Source: Rhizobium sullae (lineage in GTDB: Bacteria; Pseudomonadota; Alphaproteobacteria; Rhizobiales; Rhizobiaceae). From it: a stretch of DNA of 64,000 nt. Made by a program: the position numbers and the translations under genes. Positions 54,220-63,886 of this stretch are shown here, piece after piece. The stretch spans positions 148,240 to 212,239 of the forward strand of contig NZ_FWER01000012.1 in assembly GCF_900169785.1 (NCBI RefSeq), written 5' to 3'. Each line of letters starts with the position of its first letter. Position 1 is the stretch's first letter. The notes beneath the pieces were generated by a model, which saw only the letters and a list, made by a program, of their open reading frames with translations, had not been told where the DNA came from and searched no databases.

Positions 54220-54628
54220 AAACGCTGGCGAAAGAGCGCTCGCTCGGCCGCCCGATCATTCATGCCGCGAGGCGCATTCCGGAGCGCAATATTCACGAAG
54301 GCCGGAGCGTCAGTCTTGAGCGGCTGAGCGAGGCACATGTTGAAGCGCTGTGGAGCAGCCCGGCAGCGAACGCCCCTTCGTCGTTCGACTATCAGCCAAC
54401 GACGCATCGCGGCGCGCGGCAGCACGCTACGGCTTCGTGTTCGAGGGCGTCTGGCGGAACGCAGTGATCGTTAAGCGATTTCAACGCGATGTCGCCTGGC
54501 ACTCCATGCTCATAGGAGAGTGGCCCGGGCACAAGGCGGTGATCGAAGCCTGGCTCGACGAGAGCAATTTTGGCTCTGACGGCATTGCCAAGGTCAGTCT
54601 TTCCGAAATCCGCGGCAGGCGCCCCTAA
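54220..54628 (+). pseudogene. Remnant of a GNAT family N-acetyltransferase gene
   Basis: Two pieces of the same family lie in different frames. The first, about 54299-54365, reads EGRSVSLERLSEAHVEALWS, the N terminus of a RimJ-like acetyltransferase. The second, about 54395-54628, reads NDASRRAAARYGFVFEGVWR and continues to IGEWPGHKAVIEAWLD, its C-terminal part. In intact members roughly 70-90 residues lie between these pieces, so the acetyl-CoA-binding middle is deleted and the frame shifted. An intact enzyme cannot be made. Confidence 0.75.
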
Positions 54629-54630
54629 AC

Positions 54631-55674
54631 TCACCCGGACTTCCGGCCTTTCCTCAGCCGCCGCTCCCGGCAGGCTTCAATCGCACGATCGATTATGAGA
54701 CCGGGCGCCTGCGGATCTTCGAAGGCCATTTCGACTTCTATGACGCGGCATTTGGCGGCGAGTTCCTCTGCCTTACCATGGTGTCCAGCAAGCCGCACGA
54801 AGTCCTTCGAAGTCGTGACGATCAGCAGGTTTTCGCGTTCGGCGGTCGACAGCAGATCGGTGATCTCATCGTCGCTCAGGTGTTCGTGGTCGCCGAAGGA
54901 TCTGCCAATCGCGATTTCGGCGCCGAGCGACTCCACCGTCCGGAAAAACTTGTCCGGATCGGCAATGCCTGCGAAAGCCAGCACCTTCCGGCCGGCAAGA
55001 TCGTTCTCGCCGCAAACCTTCAGCGATGCGGTAAAATAGGGTTTGGCGGCGCGGGCAGCCATGCGGACGATCGCGTCGGCGGCATTGGCCGTCCCCACCT
55101 TCAGGAGCGCGCTGGCATAGCGCATCTGCACGGAAATCGGAGCGCGCACTGGGCCACCCGGCACCGTATGCCCATTGCCGAGGCCGCGCGTCGCGTCGAT
55201 GACGAGCAATGCGTAGTCGATCTCCAGCCGTGCGCTCTGGAAGCCGTCATCCATGATAATGAGGTCCGCGCCTTCTCTCACCAGCCTTTCGGCGCCTTCG
55301 ACGCGGCGGCGGGAAACGACGGTCAGCGCCTCGCGGGCAAGCAGCAGCGGCTCGTCGCCGACGGCGACCGCACGATGATGGGCGGGATCGACAACCACCG
55401 TGACGTCCAGAGAGCCGCCATAGCCACGGCTCAGAAAGCCGGGCTTCAGTCCCTTGGCCTTGGCGGCACGGGCGATCGTCAGCGCCGTCGGCGTCTTTCC
55501 GGCACCGCCGACGGTGAAGTTGCCGATGCAGATGACGGGAACAGGAAGGGAGGCGCGGCGCGCATGGATCATCCGGTAGCCGGCGATCCGTCCATACAGG
55601 AAGGAAAAGGGCGAGAGCGCCCATGCCCGCCAATCAGCTTTCGTCCACCAGAACGGCGGCGCCTCGGATACCAT
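54631..55674 (-). CDS. lpxK: Tetraacyldisaccharide 4'-kinase
   Basis: Adds the 4' phosphate to the lipid A precursor at the inner membrane. The 347-residue protein has an N-terminal amphipathic segment, the Walker [21 protein letters not shown] near residue 50-65, [16 protein letters not shown] and [20 protein letters not shown], all typical of LpxK. ATG at 55674 gives the usual length. It ends the waaA-HAD-lpxK unit. Some rhizobial lipid A later loses this phosphate, but the kinase step is still needed. Confidence 0.95.
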   Translation of the reverse strand: MVSEAPPFWWTKADWRAWALSPFSFLYGRIAGYRMIHARRASLPVPVICIGNFTVGGAGKTPTALTIARAAKAKGLKPGFLSRGYGGSLDVTVVVDPAHHRAVAVGDEPLLLAREALTVVSRRRVEGAERLVREGADLIIMDDGFQSARLEIDYALLVIDATRGLGNGHTVPGGPVRAPISVQMRYASALLKVGTANAADAIVRMAARAAKPYFTASLKVCGENDLAGRKVLAFAGIADPDKFFRTVESLGAEIAIGRSFGDHEHLSDDEITDLLSTAERENLLIVTTSKDFVRLAGHHGKAEELAAKCRVIEVEMAFEDPQAPGLIIDRAIEACRERRLRKGRKSG

Positions 55675-55777
55675 ATTTGCCGCCCTACGCTCCTCCGGTG
55701 CCCTCCGGCAACCGGCTGCCCCCTCGACTGGCGGGAAAGAAAGGGCAAAATTGCAGAAAAAGCAAGCTTCGGTGAAA

Positions 55778-56497
55778 TCACGCCGGCTGATGGTCCGGAA
55801 GAAGCGCCTCGAGTTCGGTGATATCATTGAGGCAATAATCGGCGGCCGCCGCCAGCGATTCCCGCGAGCCTGTGCCCGTCAGCACGGCGACCTTGAGCCC
55901 GGCCTCGGCATTGTGGCCCATATGCAGATCGTGATTGTTGTCGCCGACGACCGCCACTTGGGCTGGCGTAAGCCCCGTCGCCTTACAGAAGCCGAGGACC
56001 ATTCCAGCATCCGGCTTGCTACCGAAACCACTGTCGTAGCCGGCGATGTAGTCGATGAATTCCGCGAAGCCGAAGCGCTGCGCCGTCTGGCGGATGGAAC
56101 GCTCGTTGTCGCTTGACGCGACCCCGAGCTTGAAGCCGCGGCGATGCAGGCGCCCGAAGAAGGCGGCAAGATCGGTGACCGGGACGGAGAAGTCTGCAGC
56201 ATGGGAAAAGAGTGCGTCGAGCTTGATCGTCATTTCCGCGACATCGAGCCTGGAACCCGCCGCGACCAGCCCCTCGGCGATCTGCCTGGTGTTGCCGGCG
56301 GCCAACAGACTGTCGGGTACGATATGGCCGCTCACCGGGTCCATCCCGGTCGCTTTCAGCAGATGGTCGGCCAGGGCCGGATCGTCTTGCGAGGCGATGC
56401 GCGCCAATTCGCGGTTCACCGGCAGCCAGCTTTCATCGTAGTCGAGCAGCGTGCCATCCTTGTCGAAGAGAATTCCCTTGATGTTCGCAGCCGTCAT
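55778..56497 (-). CDS. HAD family hydrolase (phosphoglycolate phosphatase-like)
   Basis: A 239-residue HAD phosphatase. Motif I is [20 protein letters not shown] (nucleophile Asp), motif [21 protein letters not shown], motif III includes the Lys of [14 protein letters not shown], and motif [23 protein letters not shown] cap domain lies between motifs I and II. It is set between waaA (8-base gap) and lpxK, so it may act in lipid A or Kdo metabolism, or be a housekeeping phosphatase; sequence does not decide. Confidence 0.88.
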   Translation of the reverse strand: MTAANIKGILFDKDGTLLDYDESWLPVNRELARIASQDDPALADHLLKATGMDPVSGHIVPDSLLAAGNTRQIAEGLVAAGSRLDVAEMTIKLDALFSHAADFSVPVTDLAAFFGRLHRRGFKLGVASSDNERSIRQTAQRFGFAEFIDYIAGYDSGFGSKPDAGMVLGFCKATGLTPAQVAVVGDNNHDLHMGHNAEAGLKVAVLTGTGSRESLAAAADYCLNDITELEALLPDHQPA

Positions 56498-56505
56498 CTT
56501 TTCCT

Positions 56506-57825
56506 TCAGCCCTCTGCCATGGTCTTCGGCAGCAGTCTTGCCTTCACCGTGAGCGGGTTGATGTAAGGCTCGAGAGACTTCACCGTCGCCGTCAGCGCGC
56601 CGCGCATTTCCTGCACGGCCATGATACCAGCCTCGATCATATTGCGCCGCGCCTCGTCATTAATAAGCAGATAATGCACGCCCTTGGCCAGCATCTCGGT
56701 ATCGCGCACCATGCGGGCGCTGCCGCGGCGGGCGAGCCTCTGATAGGTCTCGCGGAAATTCTGGACGTTGCTGCCGGAAAGCACCGCACAGCCGAGCATG
56801 GCTGGCTCCAGCGGGTTTTGCCCGCCTTCGGCAAAGAGCGAACGGCCGACGAAGGCAACTTCCGTCAGTCGCAGGTAAAGACCCATTTCGCCGATCGTAT
56901 CACCGAGAAAGATGTCGATATCCGGCGACAGCACGTCGTTACGCGTGCGGCGGGCAACCTTGAGGCCCTGCTTGACGAGCATTTCCTCGATCTCATCGGA
57001 GCGCTCGGGATGGCGCGGCACGATGATCGTCAGCTGGCCGTTGCGCTCCTTCAGCGTTCGATGGACGACTGCCGCGGCATTCTCCTCGCCCTCGAAGGTC
57101 GAGATCGCGGCCCAGGTTTTGCGGTCCCCGATCTGCTTCTTGTAGCGGGCGAGGACGGATGCGTCATAAGGCGGTGCGTCGGTATCGACCTTGAGATTGC
57201 CGGAGGTCGTCACATGCCTGGCGCCGAGATCGCGAAACCGCTCGGCATCAATATCCGACTGCGCGATGACGAGCGCGAGATTTTCAAAGAGCGCTTCGGC
57301 AATGGACACGCGCCGCTGCCAGCGCGCGAAGGAGCGATCCGACATGCGCGCATTGACGAGGATCTGCGGAATGCGGCGGCGGCCGAGCTCCATGACGGTG
57401 GCCGGCCAGATCTCGGATTCCGCGATGATGGCGCAATCGGGCTGCCAGTATTCCAGGAAGCGGCTGACGGCAGGTTTCAGGTCGAGCGGCACATATTGGT
57501 GGATCGCCTCGTTGCCGATGCGCTCGGCGGCGAGCTTTGCCGAGGTTATCGTGCCGGTCGTCAGGATCACATGAATATCGCGGCGGCGGATTTCGCGGAT
57601 GAGCGGAATGACAGCGTTGGTCTCACCGACGCTTGCGGCATGGAACCAGACAAGCGGCCCCTGCGGCCGGTTTGCGCTAGCATAACCAAAGCGCTCCGTG
57701 CGGCGCGCACGCTCTTCCTTGCCCTTCGCGGTCCGGTAGGCGAGATAGGCACCGACCAGCGGCGAAGCGACTACCCCCGCGGTCCGGTAGACGCCCAGCG
57801 CGAACCGCGCTCTCGGCGAACTCAT
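56506..57825 (-). CDS. waaA: 3-deoxy-D-manno-octulosonic acid (Kdo) transferase
   Basis: Glycosyltransferase that adds Kdo to lipid IVA. The 439-residue protein has an N-terminal membrane-anchor-like segment, VWFHAASVGETNAVIPLIRE with the conserved acidic residue, YVPLDLKPAVSRFLEYWQPD, SEIWPATVMELGRRRIPQIL, and in the C-terminal domain FVGRSLFAEGGQNPLEPAML, typical of KdtA/WaaA. It heads a unit with the HAD gene and lpxK. DUF4170 and cysQ genes lie upstream. Confidence 0.95.
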   Translation of the reverse strand: MSSPRARFALGVYRTAGVVASPLVGAYLAYRTAKGKEERARRTERFGYASANRPQGPLVWFHAASVGETNAVIPLIREIRRRDIHVILTTGTITSAKLAAERIGNEAIHQYVPLDLKPAVSRFLEYWQPDCAIIAESEIWPATVMELGRRRIPQILVNARMSDRSFARWQRRVSIAEALFENLALVIAQSDIDAERFRDLGARHVTTSGNLKVDTDAPPYDASVLARYKKQIGDRKTWAAISTFEGEENAAAVVHRTLKERNGQLTIIVPRHPERSDEIEEMLVKQGLKVARRTRNDVLSPDIDIFLGDTIGEMGLYLRLTEVAFVGRSLFAEGGQNPLEPAMLGCAVLSGSNVQNFRETYQRLARRGSARMVRDTEMLAKGVHYLLINDEARRNMIEAGIMAVQEMRGALTATVKSLEPYINPLTVKARLLPKTMAEG

Positions 57826-57997
57826 CTAAAATGCCTCCGATCAGCAATGATCGACATCAAACCCATTCCCCAATTATTGTTGCGGCCGGAATGACCGAGT
57901 AATTTGTTCAGAATGCGTCAATCGATAGCGCGCATCTGGCAATGCGCAGGACGGCGCTGCCGATAGAGCGGCCATCGATGCATAAAACGCTTAAAAA

Positions 57998-58246
57998 TCA
58001 GTTGGTTCCGGACTGATCCTGCGGATCGAGCAAGCGGTGCATATGAACAATGAAATAGCGCATATGCGCGTTGTCCACCGTCGACTGCGCCTTGGCCTTC
58101 CAGGCCGTCAGCGCAGAGGCATAATCCGGGAAAATGCCAACGATATCGAGATCGTTCAGATCGCGGAATTGAACGTCGGTCAGGCTTTCCAGTTCGCCGC
58201 CAAATACGAGATGCAAGAGCTGCTTTTTGCCGCCAGATTCCGTCAT
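57998..58246 (-). CDS. DUF4170 domain protein
   Basis: An 82-residue cytoplasmic protein, KKQLLHLVFGGELESLTDVQ, DLDIVGIFPDYASALTAWKA and YFIVHMHRLLDP, matching DUF4170, conserved in alphaproteobacteria between cysQ and waaA. ATG at 58246 begins the conserved sequence; a longer frame upstream overlaps cysQ. No function is known. Confidence 0.85.
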   Translation of the reverse strand: MTESGGKKQLLHLVFGGELESLTDVQFRDLNDLDIVGIFPDYASALTAWKAKAQSTVDNAHMRYFIVHMHRLLDPQDQSGTN

Positions 58247-58307
58247 TTTCTTCTCTTTCTTTTCTGGTCTCCTCCGCGCTTTCATCTGCGGGATTTTGAC
58301 GCAAACG

Positions 58308-59117
58308 TCAACTGCTTCGTATGCCAGCAAGCCCTTCGAGAAACTCCACAACGCGAGGGCCGGCAGCGCCGCAAAGCTCGGCATGACTGACCTCAGGACG
58401 GTTGTAGAGCACCGCGCGCCCATCGAGATCGGTCAGCCGGCCGCCGGCGCGTTCGAGGATGAGATCGGCGGCCGCAAGATCCCAATCATGCGAATTGCGC
58501 TTGACGAAGGTGCCTTCGAGACGGCCGTCTGCAACCATCGCGATGCGATAGGCGAGCGAGGGCACATGCTTCACCCTTTCGATCTTCCGCCGGAAAGGAT
58601 CGGGGAACGCCTTCAGGATGTCTTCGCCGATCGCAAAACGGCTGACGGTATCCGGTCCCTTGGCGGATACCGCTATTGGCTTGCCGTTCTTCGTCGCGGC
58701 ACCGGCTTCGACCGCCTCGAAAAGCTCGCCTAGGGCGGGTGCGTAAAGCACTCCGGCAACCGGCCGGCCGCGGTGGACGACGGCGACGCTGACACACCAG
58801 AGATCCAGGCCGCCAAGGAAAGCGCGCGTGCCGTCGATCGGATCAATGACGAAAAGCGTCTCAGCCGACAGACGGGCGGCGCTGTCTTCAGTCTCTTCTG
58901 AGAGCCAGCCGTAATCCGGCCTGGCGAGGCGCAGGATGGATTCAAGCTTTTCGTTGGCGGCGAAATCGGCAGCGCTGACGGGCGAGCGCCCCCCATTCTT
59001 CCACCAGACTTCCGGCGACTGATTGAAGAAGCCGAGAGCGACATCACCTGCCTGCTTCGCGGCATCGGCGATCAATTCGAGATCGCTCCGCCAGCGGGCC
59101 GTTTGAACGTCACTCAT
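58308..59117 (-). CDS. cysQ: 3'(2'),5'-bisphosphate nucleotidase (CysQ-like inositol monophosphatase family)
   Basis: Mg-dependent phosphatase of the inositol monophosphatase superfamily, 269 residues. Metal-binding motifs are visible: LSEETEDSAARL (Glu), FVIDPIDGTRAFLGG (DPIDGT) and HDWDLAAADLILERAGG (WDxAA). CysQ removes the 3' phosphate of PAP from sulfate assimilation; inositol phosphate cannot be ruled out as substrate. ATG at 59117 is preferred to one six codons upstream. pmbA lies 30 bases upstream on the same strand. Confidence 0.87.
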   Translation of the reverse strand: MSDVQTARWRSDLELIADAAKQAGDVALGFFNQSPEVWWKNGGRSPVSAADFAANEKLESILRLARPDYGWLSEETEDSAARLSAETLFVIDPIDGTRAFLGGLDLWCVSVAVVHRGRPVAGVLYAPALGELFEAVEAGAATKNGKPIAVSAKGPDTVSRFAIGEDILKAFPDPFRRKIERVKHVPSLAYRIAMVADGRLEGTFVKRNSHDWDLAAADLILERAGGRLTDLDGRAVLYNRPEVSHAELCGAAGPRVVEFLEGLAGIRSS

Positions 59118-59146
59118 TGCATCAATCCAATTCAAGGTCAGGGCGC

Positions 59147-60493
59147 TTAGCGTCCCGCCAGCGTCATACCCTCGATCGCCAGCGTGGGAGACGCAACGCC
59201 GTACTTGCGGTCGATGTCGTTTGCGGGCGTCACGTGCATGAACATCTCCTTGAGGTTCGAAGCGATCGTCACTTCGGAGACAGGGAACGTCAATTCACCG
59301 TTTTCGACCCAGAAGCCGGTCGCGCCACGGCTGTATTCGCCGGTGAGCATGTTGACGCCCTGGCCGATCAGCTCTGTCACATAGAAGCCGTTCCCGACGC
59401 TCCGGATCAGTTCCTCGGGCGAGATATCACCCGGCTCCAGAGCGAGGTTCGTCGAAGCGGGCGTCACCGAATTGCCGCTGCGCACGCCGCGGCCGTTGGT
59501 TTCCATGCCGATTTCACGCGCCGTCGCAGTCGAAAGGAACCAATGATTCAGGACGCCGTCCTCGATCATCACCAGCCGCTCGCCCGAAACGCCTTCACCG
59601 TCGAAAGGACGCGAGGATGGGCCGCGGACGATCAGCGGATCATCGGTAATCGAAAGGCCATATTTCAAGACCTGCTGGCCCATCTTGTCGCGCAGGAAGC
59701 TGGATTTGCGTGCAACCGACGCGCCATTGATGGCGCCGGCGATATGGCCGACAAAACCGCGAGCGATGCGCGGATCGAAGACGACGGTAACGTCCTTGCC
59801 GGTATCGACCTGGCGCGGATTGAGGCGCTTGACCACGCGCTCGCCGGCGCGGCGGCCGATCTCGGCGGCATCGTCGAGCTCGGAATAATAAAGACGGCTG
59901 TCGTAATCGTAATCGCGCTCCATGCCGGTGCCTTCTCCGGCAATGACGCTGACGGAGCGGCCGAAGCGCGAGCCCATATAGCTGCCCTCGAAGCCGTGCG
60001 AAGTGACGAGGACCATTCCGCCGTAGCCGGCGGAAGCCCCGCCGCCGGACGAGTTGGTGACACCCTTGACCTCAAGTGCCGCTGCCTCCGTCGCAAGGGC
60101 TGCCTCGCGCAACATGCCGGCGGAAACCTCCGCCGGATCGAACAGCTCCAGATCGGGATAGGATTTCGCAAGCCGCTGCTCGTCCGCAAGGCAGGCGAAG
60201 GGATCTTCGGGCGAGACTTTCGCCATCGCGACAGCACGTTCGGCGAGCGCCTGCAGATCGAAACCGGGATTGGCGGAGACGCTCGCGACCTTCCTGCCAA
60301 CGAAGACGCGCAGCGAGAAATCGTCGCTTTCAGACGATTCGGTGCCTTCGACTTTGCCGAGGCGGACGCTGACGGATTGCGAGCGCGAGCGCACGACAAC
60401 CGCATCGGCGGCATCGGCACCAGCCTTTCTGGCGAGATCGATCAACTGGCTTGCACGGGAAAGAAGTGTCGAGGAGTCTATTTCTGAGGACAT
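59147..60493 (-). CDS. pmbA: TldD/PmbA family protein
   Basis: A 448-residue member of the TldD/PmbA peptidase family. GADAADAVVVRSRSQSVSVR lies near the N terminus, and VKRLNPRQVDTGKDVTVVFD and GVNMLTGEYSRGATGFWVEN are conserved in PmbA. Like other PmbA it lacks the HExxxH metal motif of TldD; the pair works as a heterodimer, so a tldD gene is expected elsewhere. Its ribosome binding site AAGGAAAGG is strong. Its start is 119 bases from the divergent KefB-type gene. Confidence 0.92.
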   Translation of the reverse strand: MSSEIDSSTLLSRASQLIDLARKAGADAADAVVVRSRSQSVSVRLGKVEGTESSESDDFSLRVFVGRKVASVSANPGFDLQALAERAVAMAKVSPEDPFACLADEQRLAKSYPDLELFDPAEVSAGMLREAALATEAAALEVKGVTNSSGGGASAGYGGMVLVTSHGFEGSYMGSRFGRSVSVIAGEGTGMERDYDYDSRLYYSELDDAAEIGRRAGERVVKRLNPRQVDTGKDVTVVFDPRIARGFVGHIAGAINGASVARKSSFLRDKMGQQVLKYGLSITDDPLIVRGPSSRPFDGEGVSGERLVMIEDGVLNHWFLSTATAREIGMETNGRGVRSGNSVTPASTNLALEPGDISPEELIRSVGNGFYVTELIGQGVNMLTGEYSRGATGFWVENGELTFPVSEVTIASNLKEMFMHVTPANDIDRKYGVASPTLAIEGMTLAGR

Positions 60494-60612
60494 GAGTTGG
60501 CCTTTCCTTGGGCTTCCATTTATTGTGCACTTCCGAAAGCATCAAGGCCGCGGCCGCCGATTCTTTTTCGCGCGGCTTGCGCGCATCCTGCCATTGAAAG
60601 AAACTCCGCGAC

Positions 60613-62421
60613 ATGTCCGCCTCCAATGCCCTCTTTTCCGAAACGATCCTGCTGCTCGGCGGTGCGGTCGTCGCCGCGCCCATTTTCAAGAAGCTCGGGC
60701 TCGGCACGGTGCTCGGCTATCTTGCCGCGGGCGTCGTCATCGGCCCGATATTTCACGGCATTACCGACGGCGAACAGATTTTGAGCGTTGCCGAGCTCGG
60801 TGTCGTCTTCCTGCTCTTCATCATCGGCCTCGAGCTGAAGCCGTCGCGGCTCTGGCAGATGCGCCGGGATATCTTCGGTCTCGGCACCGCTCAGGTAATG
60901 CTGACGGGATTGGCACTGACGGCGCTTGCTTATCTCTCCGGCGCACTCGATTGGCGGGGGAGCATCGTTGCGGGCTTCGGGCTGGCGCTTTCCTCCACTG
61001 CCTTTGCGATGCAGATTCTCGACGATGAGGGCGAGGTGAACACAAAATACGGGCAGCGCGCCTTTTCGATGCTGCTCTTCCAGGACCTGGCGATCGTTCC
61101 GCTGCTCGCGCTGATCACCATCCTCGACGGCGAAACCGGCAGCAATGCGCCGCTTCTGGATTTTGCTATCGCGGTCGGCGCGGTCGGCGCGATGATCGTC
61201 ATGGGACGCTACCTGCTGACGCCGCTTTTCCAAGTGATCGCAAGGACTGGCGCACGCGAGGCGATGATCGTCGCCGCCCTCTTCGTCGTTATGGGATCGG
61301 CAAGTCTGATGCAGTTCGCCGGGCTTTCCATGGCCATGGGCGCGTTCCTCTCCGGCGTCATGCTCGCCGAATCCTCCTACCGGCACGAACTTGAGGCGGA
61401 TATTGAACCTTTCCGCGGCGTGCTGCTTGCTATCTTCTTCATGGCGGTCGGCCTGTCGCTGGAACTTGAGGTGCTGATCGACAACGCGCTCTTCATCGTC
61501 GCCGCCGTGCCGATCGTGATGGCCGTCAAGGCGCTGATCATCTACGGCCTCTGCCGGGTGAGCGGCTCTTCGCACGACGATGCTATCCGCATTGCTTTCC
61601 TGCTGCCGCAGGGAGGCGAGTTCGGTTTCGTGCTGTTCACGACCGCGGGTGCCGCAGGCCTTATGCCCTTTAGCACCGCATCGCTTCTCGTGGCGATCGT
61701 GACCCTCTCGATGGCGCTGACGCCGCTCGGGGCAGCACTTTCGAAGCGCATGCTGAAAGGCGACGAGCAGGAGGAGCTCGATGAGGATTTCGAGGGCGCG
61801 GGCGCCGATGTGCTGATGATCGGCTTCTCGCGTTTCGGCCAGATCGCCGCGCAGATCCTGCTCGCGGGCGGGCGGGACGTAACCGTCATCGATTTCTCCG
61901 CAGACCGTATCCGCCAAGCTTCGTCCTTCGGCTTCCGTATCTACTTCGGCGACGGGACACGAAAGGACGTGCTGCGCTCGGCCGGCATCGAAAGGGCGAA
62001 AATCGTCATCGTCTGCACGCAGAAGCGGGAAATCACCGACAAGGTCGTGGACCTCGTGCAAGCCGAATATCCGCATGCGAAGCTGTTCGTGCGCGCCTAT
62101 GACCGCGTCCATTCGATCGCGCTTCGCAACAAGAACGTCGATTATGAATTGCGCGAAACGCTGGAATCCGGCCTGCTGTTCGGCCGCCGCACGCTTGAAG
62201 CACTTGGGGTCGACGAGGCGGCCGCTTTTGAGATCGGCGAGGATATCCGCAAGCGCGATGAGGAGCGGCTGGCGCTTCAGGTAACCGGCGGGCTGCAGGC
62301 CGGGCGCGACATGCTCTTCTCGCAGCCGGTCCGGCCGGAGCCGCTGGTGAAGCCGAAGCGAGCCATGGATTTCGACGAAGACCCGCTGGCGGGCACGGCG
62401 GAGGTCACGGCAGACGCCTAA
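60613..62421 (+). CDS. CPA2 family monovalent cation:proton antiporter (KefB-like)
   Basis: A 602-residue transporter. The membrane part has about 12 helices (GAVVAAPIFKKLGLGTVLGY at the start, GFGLALSSTAFAMQIL and LFQDLAIVPLLALITI, family hallmarks). The cytoplasmic TrkA-N (RCK) domain follows: VLMIGFSRFGQIAAQILLAG, VTVIDFSADRIRQ and VRAYDRVHS. Members export K+ or exchange Na+/H+; KefB itself is glutathione-gated, but no KefG-type partner is seen here. Its stop overlaps the convergent patatin-like gene by four bases. Confidence 0.92.
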   Translation: MSASNALFSETILLLGGAVVAAPIFKKLGLGTVLGYLAAGVVIGPIFHGITDGEQILSVAELGVVFLLFIIGLELKPSRLWQMRRDIFGLGTAQVMLTGLALTALAYLSGALDWRGSIVAGFGLALSSTAFAMQILDDEGEVNTKYGQRAFSMLLFQDLAIVPLLALITILDGETGSNAPLLDFAIAVGAVGAMIVMGRYLLTPLFQVIARTGAREAMIVAALFVVMGSASLMQFAGLSMAMGAFLSGVMLAESSYRHELEADIEPFRGVLLAIFFMAVGLSLELEVLIDNALFIVAAVPIVMAVKALIIYGLCRVSGSSHDDAIRIAFLLPQGGEFGFVLFTTAGAAGLMPFSTASLLVAIVTLSMALTPLGAALSKRMLKGDEQEELDEDFEGAGADVLMIGFSRFGQIAAQILLAGGRDVTVIDFSADRIRQASSFGFRIYFGDGTRKDVLRSAGIERAKIVIVCTQKREITDKVVDLVQAEYPHAKLFVRAYDRVHSIALRNKNVDYELRETLESGLLFGRRTLEALGVDEAAAFEIGEDIRKRDEERLALQVTGGLQAGRDMLFSQPVRPEPLVKPKRAMDFDEDPLAGTAEVTADA

Positions 62422-63299
62422 GCCCTGAGGCGGGCTTCGAATTCCTGATCGAGTGCGCGCTTCAGTTCGTCCTTGACGCCCGCCGACATCGCCAGCACTT
62501 CGCGCGCCTTGAGAAAATCCATGACGCCGGTGCGGCCGACGGCGGGGCGCAGGAAGATATGCGGCGACTGAAGCTTGAGTTTCAGCGTGATTGCCGTCTG
62601 CATCATCAGCTGGCCGGAACCGAAAATGCTTTCCATGCGGTTTGGAATATGCGTGCCGTCGCCTTCCGGCGCGCCGACGACATCGACGCCGATGATGATA
62701 TCGGCGATATCCATCAGGCACTCGTAGGGAACCGGATTGCTGATGCCGCCATCGATCATCACCCGGCCGTGGAGGCGCACGGGCATGAAGACTGCTGGGA
62801 TGGAAGACGATGCGGCGAGCGCCGGAAACAGCGCTCCTTCGCCGATGATGACTTCGCTCTGGCCGTAGTAATCGGTCGTGATGACGTTCATCGGAATAGG
62901 CAAATCTTCGAAGCGATCGGGCAGGCCGGCCGGCAAGAAGGCCTTGAGGATGCGCTCGAGATTGAACTGGCCGATACGGATGCCCTTTGCGACGGCATCC
63001 CGGACCGTCTGCGGCCGAAGACCCCAGATGCGGCTGACGACAGCTGTCTTGTTGCCGACCGTCATCAGCGCGTGCTCGCGGATCGCTTCGCCCGTCATGC
63101 CGGCCGCCATGCCGACACCCATGATCGCGCCGATCGACGCGCCGGAAATCGCGACAGGGCGGATACCGAGCTCATCCAGCGCCTCAATCACGTGTATATG
63201 GGCAAGCCCACGGGCGCCGCCGCCGCCGAAGGCGATGGCCACGGTCGGCATGCCGCTTGGAACAGGCATGTCGTTACTCGCAATAACCGCCTGCCGCAC
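62418..63299 (-). CDS. Patatin-like phospholipase family protein (RssA-like)
   Basis: Serine esterase-like protein of 293 residues. The oxyanion-hole loop is IAFGGGGARGLAHIHVIEAL, the nucleophile motif GASIG lies in PVAISGASIGAIMGVGMAAG, and the dyad Asp is in MIDGGISNPVPYECL. RssA-type size. The start is a GTG at 63299 with GGAG eight bases upstream; ATG at 63269 is an alternative. It follows rsmD and overlaps the end of the antiporter gene by four bases. Confidence 0.9.
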   Translation of the reverse strand: MRQAVIASNDMPVPSGMPTVAIAFGGGGARGLAHIHVIEALDELGIRPVAISGASIGAIMGVGMAAGMTGEAIREHALMTVGNKTAVVSRIWGLRPQTVRDAVAKGIRIGQFNLERILKAFLPAGLPDRFEDLPIPMNVITTDYYGQSEVIIGEGALFPALAASSSIPAVFMPVRLHGRVMIDGGISNPVPYECLMDIADIIIGVDVVGAPEGDGTHIPNRMESIFGSGQLMMQTAITLKLKLQSPHIFLRPAVGRTGVMDFLKAREVLAMSAGVKDELKRALDQEFEARLRA

Positions 63300-63325
63300 G
63301 AACTCAACTCCGGATGACCCGCCGC

Positions 63326-63886
63326 CTACAGAGGCTGGTAGCGGAAGAAATGTACCCTTGTATCGCCGAAGACACGGTCTTCCAGAAAGAGATAGGAAGG
63401 ATCGGCGGAAACGGCAACATCCGAACGCTCTTCCAGAATGGCGATCGCGCCCGGCGCGAGCCAGCCGCCCTTGGCGGCAGCGGCCATCGCCTTTTCGCCA
63501 AGACCCTTGCCATAGGGCGGATCGGCGAAAAGCATGTTGAACGGCTCGAGATTGCCAACGGAGCCCAGATCCGTGGCGTCACGCCGCAGGATGCGGGTGC
63601 GGCCGTGAAGACCGAGGGCGTCGATATTCTCCCAGAGAAGCCCCCTTCCCTCTACGCTGTTTTCGACGAAGAGCGCATGACGGCAGCCGCGCGAGACGGC
63701 TTCAAGGCCAACGGCGCCGGTGCCGGCAAAAAGATCGAGAATCCGGGTGCCGTCGATGCATTCCGGATAGGCGTGACTCAGGATGTTGAATAGGCTCTCC
63801 CGCGTCCGGTCGGCAGTCGGCCTGATATCATTCGACTTCGGTACGGCGAGCGACCGTCCGCGAAACTCACCGCCGACGATCCGCAC
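63326..63886 (-). CDS. rsmD: 16S rRNA (guanine(966)-N(2))-methyltransferase
   Basis: Methylates G966 of 16S rRNA. The 186-residue protein begins MRIVGGEFRGRSLAVPKSND, with RPTADRTRESLFNIL, ILDLFAGTGAVGLEAVSRGC (SAM motif) and MLFADPPYGKGL (catalytic DPPY), all characteristic of RsmD. The start is a GTG at 63886. It lies downstream of a pseudouridine synthase gene whose Gly/Lys-rich tail appears to run into it. Confidence 0.95.
   Translation of the reverse strand: MRIVGGEFRGRSLAVPKSNDIRPTADRTRESLFNILSHAYPECIDGTRILDLFAGTGAVGLEAVSRGCRHALFVENSVEGRGLLWENIDALGLHGRTRILRRDATDLGSVGNLEPFNMLFADPPYGKGLGEKAMAAAAKGGWLAPGAIAILEERSDVAVSADPSYLFLEDRVFGDTRVHFFRYQPL

Noticed and set aside
60520..62721. Long minus-strand open frame opposite the KefB-type antiporter
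   Set aside because: Antisense mirror of a clear transporter gene; product is His/Arg/Asp-rich low-complexity sequence.
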